A DNA stretch of 64,000 bases, from NCBI RefSeq assembly GCF_000173075.1, contig NZ_ABVL01000003.1:62001-126000 (forward strand), read 5' to 3'. This document shows positions 9,938 through 18,193 of this stretch, piece by piece. The position numbers were made by a program, and so were the translations under genes. Source of the stretch: Chthoniobacter flavus Ellin428 (GTDB lineage Bacteria; Verrucomicrobiota; Verrucomicrobiia; Chthoniobacterales; Chthoniobacteraceae). How positions within the stretch are numbered: position 1 is the stretch's first letter; every line of letters starts with the position of its first letter. The notes under the pieces are model-generated. The model did not search any database. It had not been told where the DNA came from and saw only the letters and a list, made by a program, of their open reading frames with translations.

Positions 9938-10639
9938 CTACCAGTGGTGCAGGTGATGGTGCAGCGCCGCCTGGAGACGGCCGCCAAGCGACATTCCCGT
10001 GAACCAGGTAGCGCACCCCACACACAGAAACGCCACCAGGGTGAGCGTCATCCAGCTAAAGCCCACCAACGCCAGAATACCCAGCGCGATACTGGCAAAG
10101 CCCACGAGCAACTGCGTTCCCGCCGCGCTCGAGGTCGTCTGACGCGCCACATAATCCGTGTGCGTTTCACCCTCCATAAAGGTCGGGTATTTGTTCAACC
10201 GGCCGACCGCGCCAATGCCGACGAGCAGGCCGCCGCCCAGGACGATGGCCGCGATGGGCAATAGAGTCGCCGGAACGATGCCGATGAGCGACAAAATACC
10301 TAACACGACACCGCCCAACCCGGCGAGGAACTCGCCACCCATGCCTTCGCTCAATTCCCCGAATTTCGCTTCATTAGCCGCATGGGCGCGCAGGTAATCC
10401 AGCCGGCTGGCGATGGAAGCGCCACCCAGCAACAAGCCCGCGCCAGCCACGATCGCTGCAATGGCCGTCATGTAAGCCGGTATCACACCCGCCAGGCCCA
10501 GGATCGCCAGAACGACTGTCCCAATCCCGGCGATCGCCTCGATACCCATACCGCCACTCAGAAATTCCAGCGATTTGTCTTTTTCAGGCTGGTCCATATA
10601 CGATCGCGCCTGAGTTGTTTGTTCTCTTATTTCTTGCAT
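9938..10639 (-). CDS. Membrane protein made of three repeated hydrophobic hairpins
   Basis: About 233 residues. ATG 10639 (MQEIREQTTQ) is preferred over an upstream start because GGGAGG lies about 10 bases before it. The body repeats one pattern three times: GIGTVVLAILGLAGVIPA...GGASIASRL, then GLGGVVLGILSLIGIVPAT...GIGAVGRL, then GFASIALGILALVGFSW...GMSLGGRL. Each unit is a pair of Gly/Ala-rich membrane helices. Polar linkers contain acidic and TTSSAAG segments. The C-terminus is histidine-rich (LHHHLHHW), possibly metal-binding. No family is recognised. It is transcribed alone, with no adjacent partner. Confidence 0.7.
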   Translation of the reverse strand: MQEIREQTTQARSYMDQPEKDKSLEFLSGGMGIEAIAGIGTVVLAILGLAGVIPAYMTAIAAIVAGAGLLLGGASIASRLDYLRAHAANEAKFGELSEGMGGEFLAGLGGVVLGILSLIGIVPATLLPIAAIVLGGGLLVGIGAVGRLNKYPTFMEGETHTDYVARQTTSSAAGTQLLVGFASIALGILALVGFSWMTLTLVAFLCVGCATWFTGMSLGGRLQAALHHHLHHW

Positions 10640-10785
10640 TGCTAATTTACCTCCCAATCTATGTTCGTTTGTGACTCCCGGAGTTTTCTCGGGGCCACAT
10701 AGTTTGGACAATTGGGGCGGGTAATTGTGCGATCTTCGTCACCCAAACTTTTCACTCCGCGGATTTCAGGCCGGCATCCGAGGGA

Positions 10786-11382
10786 TCACGGTGTTAGAGA
10801 CTGTGAAATCAGCCGGAGATCGGCTGGGGTATCAATATCTCTGATCCCATCGGGGAACGAGACTGCGTCACAATCGTCTGCAAACCGTTGGAACAATTGG
10901 CGCGCTCCGTGGTCTCCCTCCAGCGCCGTCAGGGCCGGATAGTAGTTGGCGGCGAAAAGCGCGGGAACGCCGAGGATTCCCGCATAATGCGATGCCACGA
11001 TCCCGCAACCCGTCACCCTATGTGTCTCAAGGAGGCGGTTGATCAAATCGGCGTCCAGGCCGGGTTGGTCGCAAACCAACAACACCACACAATCCGGCAT
11101 CAACGCCCGCTCCGCGATCACCGCCATGCCAGCGCGGATCGAACTGGAAAGACCCTCGGCCCATCGTGGGTTGTGCCGAACGGTGACGGGCATACCGGCG
11201 ACCTCTGAAGCACATCGCTCGCCATGAGCTCCGGTCACTACGATGACGTTGCTACATCGTGAACTCAGAGCGGCTCGCGCCGCATGGCGCAGCAGCGTCT
11301 CCCCTCGAAAGCGCACCAACTGCTTGGGCGTGTGCAATCGGCTCGAGGTCCCGGCGGCCAGGATGAGGGCGGCAGCGTTCAC
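10786..11382 (-). CDS. mocA: Molybdenum cofactor nucleotidyltransferase, MocA-like
   Basis: A 198-residue MobA-like NTP transferase. The nucleotide-binding start LILAAGTSSRLHTPKQL contains the AAGxSSRxGxxK-type signature. VCDQPGLD is the metal-binding Asp region, and DIDTPADL is the typical C-terminal motif. MocA transfers CMP to molybdopterin, forming the cytosine dinucleotide cofactor used by xanthine-oxidase-family enzymes. It is the last gene of the paoABC/xdhC operon; its ATG overlaps the xdhC stop by four bases. That context fits cofactor supply for the upstream aldehyde oxidoreductase. Confidence 0.85.
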   Translation of the reverse strand: MNAAALILAAGTSSRLHTPKQLVRFRGETLLRHAARAALSSRCSNVIVVTGAHGERCASEVAGMPVTVRHNPRWAEGLSSSIRAGMAVIAERALMPDCVVLLVCDQPGLDADLINRLLETHRVTGCGIVASHYAGILGVPALFAANYYPALTALEGDHGARQLFQRFADDCDAVSFPDGIRDIDTPADLRLISQSLTP

Positions 11383-12489
11383 GTCAGGACAGGCGATGCC
11401 AGCGCCGCTACTTCGGTGGCGTGAATCGGAGCGCGAGAGTCCCGCAGAAAGCCCGCGCGCCGACTGGCGAACACCGCCTTGATTTCCGCCAATATCGAAA
11501 GGGCGATTTCGTCGGGGGTATCGGCGCCGATGTTTAAGCCGATCGGGCTATACAGCGAAGCCAGGCTCGCCTCATCCAAAGCAGTGCCATAGGAGGTCAA
11601 GTCTCCGAGCAGGCTCTCGCGGCGATTGCGTGGGCCCAGCAATCCAAGATACGGCAGACGCAGGGGCAGGAGTCGCGCAAGATAGGCGAGATCGCGGCCG
11701 TAGTTGTGCGTCATGACGACGGCCGCTGTCCGTTGATCGAACGAGAGCGATACAATCTCCTCCGGACCGGCTGCATAAATCGAATAGCGGCCATCGACAG
11801 CCGGCGGAGATTGCGATGGATGAATTACGAGGGTCACCTTCCAACCCAGTTGCGCCGCGAATGCACAAACTGGGAGCGCGTCAGGACCAGCGCCAAAGAC
11901 GTACAATTGCAACGGCGGACGCAATGGATGGAACAAAGCCTCGGAGCTCGCGCCATGCAGTTCGCAGCGGCGGGTCAGGATTCGGTCCGCTTCGAGCGCC
12001 GCCTGACCGCCTCGGATGATCGGTTCCCGGAAGCTCCGTCGCGGCGAGTGCATGAATGCCATCGGTGGAAATCGGATAAGAGCCAAACGAAATATCGCTG
12101 GGCTCATCGTCCCCGAAAAGAGTGGCACCAATGAGGGTCCGGCGTTGCTGAAAACATCCGCGCGCGGTGGAAAACAACTGCTCGGCGCTCTTTTCCGCGA
12201 AGGCCTCGACGAGGATCTCCACCGTGCCCCGGCAGCCCAGTTGGGCCCGCGTATCGAAAGCCAGCAGCTCAGGGCGGCCGCTGCGCAAAGTCTCGGCCGC
12301 GTGCTTCGAGACTTCCGCTTCCAGGCATCCCCCGCTCACCAGCCCGAACGTTTCCCCACTATCGTCGATCAACATTCGCGCCCCTGCCCGGCGATACGTC
12401 GAACCGGAAGTGCGGACCACGGTGGCCATGCTGAATCGGCGCGAACGGTGCTGTGACCAATGAGCAACGAGGCGGGCGAATTCACTCAT
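11379..12489 (-). CDS. paoD: XdhC/PaoD-family molybdenum-enzyme maturation protein, one extra base
   Basis: XdhC-type chaperones bind modified molybdenum cofactor and insert it into xanthine-oxidase-family enzymes. The first half shows MATVVRTSGSTYRRAGARMLI and GLVSGGCLEAEV, the classic N-terminal signature. The second half, in another frame, shows the Rossmann part: LYVFGAGPDALPV, VVMTHNYGRD, LPYLGLLGPRNRRE, PIGLNIGADTPDEIALSILAEI. The two frames meet near 12010-12060. The 1111-base length is one over a multiple of three, so one inserted base explains it. It lies 12 bases after paoC and overlaps mocA, the gene order of E. coli paoABCD. Confidence 0.85.
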
Positions 12490-12501
12490 GAGACGCGTGC
12501 T

Positions 12502-14733
12502 TCAGACCAGGAGTTTATCCAGGGTGATCGGCAAATCGCGGACGCGCTTGCCGGTTGCATGAAAGACGGCATTCGCGACCGCCGCCGCCGCGCCGGTAAT
12601 CCCGATTTCTCCCATGCCACGACTGCCCATGGGATTGAAAGCGAAGTCCGGCTCGCCGACGAAATGCACCTCGATCGCCGGAATATCCGCATTCACCGGC
12701 ACGTGGTAGTCGGCGAGGTTGCGGGTTGCAGGGAGTCCGGTCTGTCGATCGTAGACCGTGTGCTCCTCGAGCGCCATACCGATGCCCATGACCACACCGC
12801 CGAGGATCTGGCTGCCCCCGGTTTTGGGATTAATCACCCGCCCACAATCCATCACGCTCACAAAGCGACTGACTCGCACGGACAACAACTCGGGGTCGAC
12901 GTTGACCTCGCAAAAATGCGCGCCAAAACTTTGAAAACCGAGCTTCTTGTTTTCCTCCTCTTTGATGCCGCCTTGCGCCTCGATCGATTTCAACCCCGCG
13001 CCATGGAGAATGTCGTCAAAAGAAACCGATTTGGAGCCGTCACCCAATCGACGTGCGCCGACGAGGGCTATCTTCTTCGCCTCGGCGCCGGCGAGCGGCG
13101 ATTCTTTGTCGGCCAATGCGAGACCGGCCAATTTTTCGTGCAGCTTTTGGGCAGCGGCGACAATGGCCGAACCGACGGTGGCCGTCGAATTCGAGCCACC
13201 GGCCACGGGGCCATAAGGAAAATCCGATGAGCCGAGTTCGAAGACCACATCTTCAACCGGCACTCCGATGGCATCGGCGCTGATTTGAGTGAAGGCGGTA
13301 TAGGCGCCCGTGCCGAGGTCATGCGAGGCGCACTTGACGATGGTCTTGCCGCCTGCGTGGAGTTGGATGTGCACGTCCGCGTCCCATTTCTTCGCCGGGT
13401 ACGTCGCCGTGGCCATGCCCCACCCGATCGACAATCGACCGTCTTTCATGGAACCCGGTGCGTGCTGGCGCTTGTTCCAGCCAAACCGTTCCGCGCCGAC
13501 CTCATAGCATTCGCGCAAATGCTTCGTGGACCACGGGACACCTTTGAGCGGATGGTTGGGCGAATCATTGACCAACCGCAATTGCAATGGGTCCATACCG
13601 AGGGCATAGGCAAGTTCATCCATGGCGCACTCGGCCGCATAGGTCCCCGGACACTCCCCGGGTGCGCGCATGAAGGAGGGTTGCGAGACATTGACCGTGT
13701 AGACGGTATGACTGAACTCAATGGCCGGAGCGTCGTAGAGAACGTTCGTGGAACCGATCCCGCAGGCCTCGACCCAAGCGCCGACCGGAGAAGTAAGCAT
13801 CTCGCTCTTGTGGCGGATCGCTTGCAATTTGCCATCCCGGCTGGCCGCCAGCGCGATGGTTTGGAACGTCGGCGGCCGGTGCCCGGTGCCACTGAACATC
13901 AGTTGCCGCGTTACCTCAATGCGCACCGGTCGTTTCACGACGAGAGCCGCCATCGCCGCGGCAATCGTGTGGGGCCACACCGGGCCCTTGCAGCCAAAGG
14001 CGCCTCCGACGAACGGACAAATGATGCGCACATTTTCTCGAGGCAAATTGAAAGCCTGCGCCACCACCGCTTGCGCCCCCTTCACGTATTGGGTCGCATC
14101 GTAAAGCACGAGATGCTGCGCATCCGGCCACTCGGCAATCGTCGCGGAGCACTCCATTGGGTTATGCGTTTCCGTCGGCGTGGAGTAAGTCTCCTCGATC
14201 TTGACCAAGTCCGGTTTGGCCAGGGCAGCTGCGATCTCACCTTTGCGCTGTTGCAGCTTTTCTCCAATGCTCTCCTCCGGTTGTTTGGCCGTATCGGGAG
14301 CATCTTCCTTGGTCAGCGCGAATCGTTCCACCTCGTAATCCACGCGGAGCAAACCGGCCGCATATCGCGCCTCTTCGAAAGTGGTCGCGACGATCACCGC
14401 GATATACTGACCGGCATAGTTAATTTTGGCGTCCGAAAACGGAATGCGTTCCTCAATCCGAATTCCCCCGGAATCCTTCGCATTGGGTGGCTCGGTGAGC
14501 TTGGGAACATTCTGATGGGTCAGCACGGCCAATACTCCCGGTGCCTTTTCCGCGGTCGTGACGTCGATGGAGCGGATCGCCCCTTTCGCGATGGTGCTGC
14601 CCACCAGAAACCCGCAGGCCAGGTTCGGCGGCCTAAACTCGGCGGGATACCTGGCGGCGCCGGTCACTTTCAAGCGACCGTCCACGCGACTGAGCGGTTG
14701 GCCGATGGCATGGGGTTTCAACTCGGTAGACAT
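12502..14733 (-). CDS. paoC: Aldehyde oxidoreductase molybdenum-binding subunit, PaoC-like
   Basis: The large catalytic subunit (about 743 residues) of a xanthine-oxidase-family enzyme. It opens with IGQPLSRVDGRLKVTGAARYPAE. Later come ETHNPMECSATIAEW, the substrate/cofactor segment GGAFGCKGP, and MRAPGECPGTYA. Near the C-terminus GSRGMGEIGITG carries the conserved catalytic Glu. Start ATG 14733 (MSTELKPHAIG) is chosen because the family begins there; it lies eight bases after the paoB stop. With PaoA and PaoB it would oxidise aldehydes, often aromatic, to acids in the periplasm. No signal peptide is visible, so export depends on PaoA. Confidence 0.9.
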   Translation of the reverse strand: MSTELKPHAIGQPLSRVDGRLKVTGAARYPAEFRPPNLACGFLVGSTIAKGAIRSIDVTTAEKAPGVLAVLTHQNVPKLTEPPNAKDSGGIRIEERIPFSDAKINYAGQYIAVIVATTFEEARYAAGLLRVDYEVERFALTKEDAPDTAKQPEESIGEKLQQRKGEIAAALAKPDLVKIEETYSTPTETHNPMECSATIAEWPDAQHLVLYDATQYVKGAQAVVAQAFNLPRENVRIICPFVGGAFGCKGPVWPHTIAAAMAALVVKRPVRIEVTRQLMFSGTGHRPPTFQTIALAASRDGKLQAIRHKSEMLTSPVGAWVEACGIGSTNVLYDAPAIEFSHTVYTVNVSQPSFMRAPGECPGTYAAECAMDELAYALGMDPLQLRLVNDSPNHPLKGVPWSTKHLRECYEVGAERFGWNKRQHAPGSMKDGRLSIGWGMATATYPAKKWDADVHIQLHAGGKTIVKCASHDLGTGAYTAFTQISADAIGVPVEDVVFELGSSDFPYGPVAGGSNSTATVGSAIVAAAQKLHEKLAGLALADKESPLAGAEAKKIALVGARRLGDGSKSVSFDDILHGAGLKSIEAQGGIKEEENKKLGFQSFGAHFCEVNVDPELLSVRVSRFVSVMDCGRVINPKTGGSQILGGVVMGIGMALEEHTVYDRQTGLPATRNLADYHVPVNADIPAIEVHFVGEPDFAFNPMGSRGMGEIGITGAAAAVANAVFHATGKRVRDLPITLDKLLV

Positions 14734-14741
14734 AACAGCAG

Positions 14742-15731
14742 TTACGCAATTGCGGTCGCGACATTCAGAGCCCGAACGAGGCAACGTTTCGCCAGTTCGA
14801 TTTTAAAGCGATTGAACTCATATCCTTTCGCCCCCGCGAGAGCCTCCTCAGCCGCTTTGCGAAAGACATCGGGAGTTGCTTCTTTGCCCTGCAATGCCTG
14901 CTCTGCCACCCTGGCGCGCCACGGTTTGTGCGCGACTCCTCCCAGCGCCACGCGGGCCCATTTGATCTGGTTGCCCTCGAGCTCCACGACCACACCCGCA
15001 CTGACGAGTGCGAAAGCGTAACTGGCCCGGTCCCGGATTTTGAGATAATGCGATCGCGCTGACGAGGAAACCGGCGGCAGATCGACGGCAGTGATGATTT
15101 CATCCGGCGCGAGATTGGTTTCCTTCTCCGGCGTGTCGCCGGGCAAACGATGAAAATCCTCAAAGGCGATCTGGCGCTCCCCTTTTCCACTGCGCACCCG
15201 GATCACGGCTTCGAGCGCGGCCATGGCCACGCACATGTCGCTGGGATGGGCGGCAATACAATGTTCGCTCTGCCCGAGGATCGCGTGCATGCGGTTGTAT
15301 CCCTGCAGCGCTCCGCAACCACTGCCGGGCCGCCGTTTGTTGCACTGCGAAAATGCCGGGTCGTAAAAGTAAGGACAGCGGGTGCGTTGTAAAAGGTTCC
15401 CGCCAGTGGTCGCCATGTTGCGCAATTGCGGACTCGCCCCTGCGAGCAGTGCCTCGCGCAACAGCGGATAATTCTTAATGACGAGCGGATGCTCGGCGGT
15501 GTCAGAGTTCCGGGCCAGGGCGCCAATGCGAATGCCTCCATCCGGAAGAGCTTCGATCTGTGCGAGCGGCAGACGATGGATGTCGAGCAATTGCGCCGGT
15601 GTCTCGACACCCATTTTCATCAAATCAATTAAATTGGTGCCGCCACCCAGCAGCTTCGCCTGCGGGTTGCCGGCCAGGTGCTGCGTGGCCTGGGCGAGGT
15701 CGGTCTCACGGGAATAAGTGAACGGCGTCAT
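14742..15731 (-). CDS. paoB: Aldehyde oxidoreductase FAD-binding subunit, PaoB-like
   Basis: The FAD subunit (about 329 residues). It shows the FAD motif [13 protein letters not shown] near the start and [16 protein letters not shown]. The cysteines of [24 protein letters not shown] match the extra [4Fe-4S]-cluster insertion typical of PaoB/YagS and absent from ordinary xanthine dehydrogenase. The C-terminal domain includes [15 protein letters not shown] 15731 overlaps the paoA stop in an ATGA arrangement, which indicates translational coupling. It passes electrons from the molybdenum centre through FAD to the PaoA clusters. Confidence 0.9.
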   Translation of the reverse strand: MTPFTYSRETDLAQATQHLAGNPQAKLLGGGTNLIDLMKMGVETPAQLLDIHRLPLAQIEALPDGGIRIGALARNSDTAEHPLVIKNYPLLREALLAGASPQLRNMATTGGNLLQRTRCPYFYDPAFSQCNKRRPGSGCGALQGYNRMHAILGQSEHCIAAHPSDMCVAMAALEAVIRVRSGKGERQIAFEDFHRLPGDTPEKETNLAPDEIITAVDLPPVSSSARSHYLKIRDRASYAFALVSAGVVVELEGNQIKWARVALGGVAHKPWRARVAEQALQGKEATPDVFRKAAEEALAGAKGYEFNRFKIELAKRCLVRALNVATAIA

Positions 15732-16402
15732 AAGGCAGCGGCTTTCTTTTCCCGAGCCTCGCGAATGGCGGCGACGATGTTCGTATAAGCTCCGCAGCGA
15801 CAAAGGTTGCCGCTCATCCATTCGCGGATCTCGTCATCCGTGCGAGCGTGATCCTCCTTCAACAAAGCGACTGCCGAGCAAATCTGCCCTGACGTGCAAT
15901 AACCGCACTGAAAGGCGTCGTGCTCGATAAAGGCTAGCTGAACGGAATGCAGAGCGGAATCCTGCGCCAGCCCTTCGATCGTCGTGATCTCGTCCCCTTC
16001 GTGCATCGCAGCCAGGGTGAGACAGGAATTAATGCGACGTCCATTGACCAGCACGGTGCAGGCGCCGCACTGGCCGTGATCGCAGCCTTTCTTGCTGCCG
16101 GTCAGTCCCAATCGATCGCGCAGGGCATCGAGCAAGGTGGTCCGCGAGTCGACCGCCAGCGCATGTTCGCTCCCATTGATGCGCAACTTGATGTCTATTT
16201 TTTGAGCGGCTTCGGGACGCCCCCGTCCGGGAGCGGTATCGATCGCATATGCTTCGTATTGCATAACAGCAGGAATGGCCGTGGCGCCCACGGCGGTCAC
16301 CGCCACTCGAGTAACGAACTGCCGCCGGGTTTGCCCCGGCGCCTCAACACCTCCATCGTTCGGAGGAATCTCGGGGCAAGGCTCAGGCGAAGATTCACTC
16401 AT
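15728..16402 (-). CDS. paoA: Aldehyde oxidoreductase 2Fe-2S subunit with Tat signal, PaoA-like
   Basis: About 224 residues. The N-terminus holds a twin-arginine signal ([22 protein letters not shown]), so the assembled complex should be exported folded. Two [2Fe-2S] sites follow: [16 protein letters not shown] with a later Cys in INSCL, and [12 protein letters not shown] with [12 protein letters not shown] 16402 (MSESSPEP) places the Tat motif about 25 residues in. First gene of the operon paoA-paoB-paoC-paoD-mocA. The divergent 163-base spacer to the DUF6496 gene must hold its promoter, but no regulator gene is adjacent. Confidence 0.9.
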   Translation of the reverse strand: MSESSPEPCPEIPPNDGGVEAPGQTRRQFVTRVAVTAVGATAIPAVMQYEAYAIDTAPGRGRPEAAQKIDIKLRINGSEHALAVDSRTTLLDALRDRLGLTGSKKGCDHGQCGACTVLVNGRRINSCLTLAAMHEGDEITTIEGLAQDSALHSVQLAFIEHDAFQCGYCTSGQICSAVALLKEDHARTDDEIREWMSGNLCRCGAYTNIVAAIREAREKKAAAL

Positions 16403-16565
16403 AGGCTTGAAAAGTGATGCGAAGGCACGCAAGCAGCGCGCTGTTGTCGTTTCGGATCGCTGGGCCGGAATGGCTGCCGGCCCGATAATCACATCCTCCA
16501 TTTACACTATTTCCCGTGACCACTCTGGCCACAACCAGCGGCGTCAAACCGCGCGAACGTGGGAT

Positions 16566-17018
16566 ATGCCTAAAGAAAAGACACTCAAACGTGCAACAAG
16601 GGATCGCCGGCAGGGAAAATCTGCCTCCACGCAAGCGGGTGAATTCGTCCGCGAAGAAATTGAGGAAATCCGGGCCGGAAAGCATGGAGCCCGCTCCACG
16701 AAGCAGGCCATCGCCATCGGACTCTCGAAAGCGCGCCGTGCCGGCGTGAAATTGCCGCCCCCGAAAAAGGGCAGCGTTTCCGCAGCCACCCGCCACAAGG
16801 CGGCGCAGGATTCCGCGAAGGGAAAGAGTCCCCGTCGCAAGCCGGTTTCCCGCATCCGCTCACGCGCCACAACGAAAGCACTGCAGCGGGAGGGAACTTC
16901 CGCCGCGTCAAAAAGCGCCCTTTCCCGACAAGCCCGCACGGCGGCTCGGCGACGCACCTCGGCCCAACGGTCGGCGTCCGCCAAAAAGGCGGCGCGGACG
17001 CGGGCCCGCCGGCGTTAG
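16566..17018 (+). CDS. Basic, histone-H1-like DUF6496 protein
   Basis: About 150 residues starting at ATG 16566 (MPKEKTLKRATRD). The N-terminal half matches the DUF6496 pattern: AGKHGARSTKQAIAIGLSKARRAG, a motif shared by many small bacterial proteins of unknown role. The C-terminal half is Lys/Arg/Ala/Ser-rich and low in complexity (ATRHKAAQ, KSPRRKPVSR, AARRRTSAQRSASAKKAARTRARRR), like eukaryote-H1 or Hc1-type nucleoid proteins. DNA binding or compaction is inferred from composition. It is monocistronic and followed by a hairpin with a T-run. Confidence 0.7.
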   Translation: MPKEKTLKRATRDRRQGKSASTQAGEFVREEIEEIRAGKHGARSTKQAIAIGLSKARRAGVKLPPPKKGSVSAATRHKAAQDSAKGKSPRRKPVSRIRSRATTKALQREGTSAASKSALSRQARTAARRRTSAQRSASAKKAARTRARRR

Positions 17019-17098
17019 GGGCGATACGGGATTTCCCGATGATTCACTCAGGATATCTTCCGAGAGACGTTCGGATGTCGTCTGGCTAAGATGGATTC

Positions 17099-17172
17099 GC
17101 ACCGGCGGGCTGGAGATGACCTCCGGAGGGAGTTAGTCGTTGCCCCTCATTCAAGCCCGCCGGTGCTTTTTT
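17099..17172 (+). terminator. Hairpin with T-run downstream of the DUF6496 gene
   Basis: A perfect 13-base stem pairs GCACCGGCGGGCT at 17099-17111 with AGCCCGCCGGTGC at 17154-17166, followed directly by six T. The 42-base loop is unusually long for an intrinsic terminator and contains an inner palindrome (CTCCGGAG). It may terminate the basic-protein transcript, or be the 3' end of a small RNA. Confidence 0.65.
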
Positions 17173-17191
17173 AAGCATCAGAACAATCTGA

Positions 17192-18193
17192 TCATTTCCT
17201 CGGCAAAAGCGCGGTGACCATGGAGAGCAGGATTCCCAGGCAGCAGATTCCAAGAAAGGTTCGGTGCTTGTCGGTCCAAAGCTGCAGGCTGGTGTTGCAG
17301 GAGCGGCTATCGAAGCTCCCATGGGCGCCGTGATCGCCAGGCACCGGGTGAAACAAGTTATCCGGTTGATCGGGATCTTTCGGCTCATTCGTTTGCTGGC
17401 TGTCGAACCCGGTGCGACCCAGATAGTGATCCAAAAGACCGGGGAACCATTTGTTACCGACCACCGCTTCCACCGTCGGCAGGCCAACATAGATTTCCCG
17501 GCGGTCATGATGAGAGGCGAAGACGATCGCATCCGCCGCGACTTCCGGTTGATAGATCGGCGGCACCGGCTGAGCTTTGTTCGGCATTCGGCTTCTCACC
17601 CATCCAAATTGTGGCGTGTTCATCGCCGGCATCTGGACCATGCAGACCTTCACCCTGCTGTGGTCGTGCAGCAATTCACAGCGGAGCGAATCCATGAAGC
17701 CCTGGATGGCGTGCTTGCTGGCGCAATAGGCTGATTGCAGCGGAATGCCGCGGTAAGCGAGCGCACTGCCGACCTGGATGATGCGTCCTGAATTTCGCGG
17801 CAGCATGCGTTTCAGCGCGGCCAGCGTTCCATACACATACCCGAGATAGTTGACCTCGGTGACGCGCTTGTATTCTTCCGGTCGCATTTCCTTCACCGGC
17901 GAAAACACACTCGTCATCGCCACATTCACCCAGACATCGATCGGTCCCAAGGTCCGCTCTACTTCTTCCGCGGCGGCTTCCACGGCCTCCGCATCCGCGA
18001 CGTCCACCGGTAGCGCCAGGGCGGATCCCCCAAGTTCTTCCACGTCGCGCTTCGCGCCGTCCAGTCCATCCTGGCCGCGAGCGATCAACCCGATGGAAGC
18101 ACCTTCCCTGGCGAAGGCGCGAGCGGTGGCACGCCCGACGCCGGCGGAGGCTCCCGTGATCACAACCACCCGCGGTTTGGCTGAAGAGTTCAT
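17192..18193 (-). CDS. SDR-family oxidoreductase with C-terminal membrane tail
   Basis: A 333-residue short-chain dehydrogenase/reductase. The NAD(P)-binding motif is VITGASAGVGRATA, with NVA-type Asn near residue 90. The catalytic triad region is QVGSALAYRG followed by YCASKHA (YxxxK). The family is normally about 250-280 residues; here the C-terminal extension ends in a single hydrophobic helix (FLGICCLGILLSMVTALLP) before RK, so the enzyme is probably tail-anchored. Its ATG overlaps the stop of the upstream FAD/Fe-S gene (ATGA). It is the last gene of the five-gene catabolic-looking operon. The substrate is unknown. Confidence 0.85.
   Translation of the reverse strand: MNSSAKPRVVVITGASAGVGRATARAFAREGASIGLIARGQDGLDGAKRDVEELGGSALALPVDVADAEAVEAAAEEVERTLGPIDVWVNVAMTSVFSPVKEMRPEEYKRVTEVNYLGYVYGTLAALKRMLPRNSGRIIQVGSALAYRGIPLQSAYCASKHAIQGFMDSLRCELLHDHSRVKVCMVQMPAMNTPQFGWVRSRMPNKAQPVPPIYQPEVAADAIVFASHHDRREIYVGLPTVEAVVGNKWFPGLLDHYLGRTGFDSQQTNEPKDPDQPDNLFHPVPGDHGAHGSFDSRSCNTSLQLWTDKHRTFLGICCLGILLSMVTALLPRK

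Noticed and set aside
13285-15021. A 578-codon open frame on the plus strand
   Set aside because: It is antisense to paoC and paoB, whose motifs are clear.
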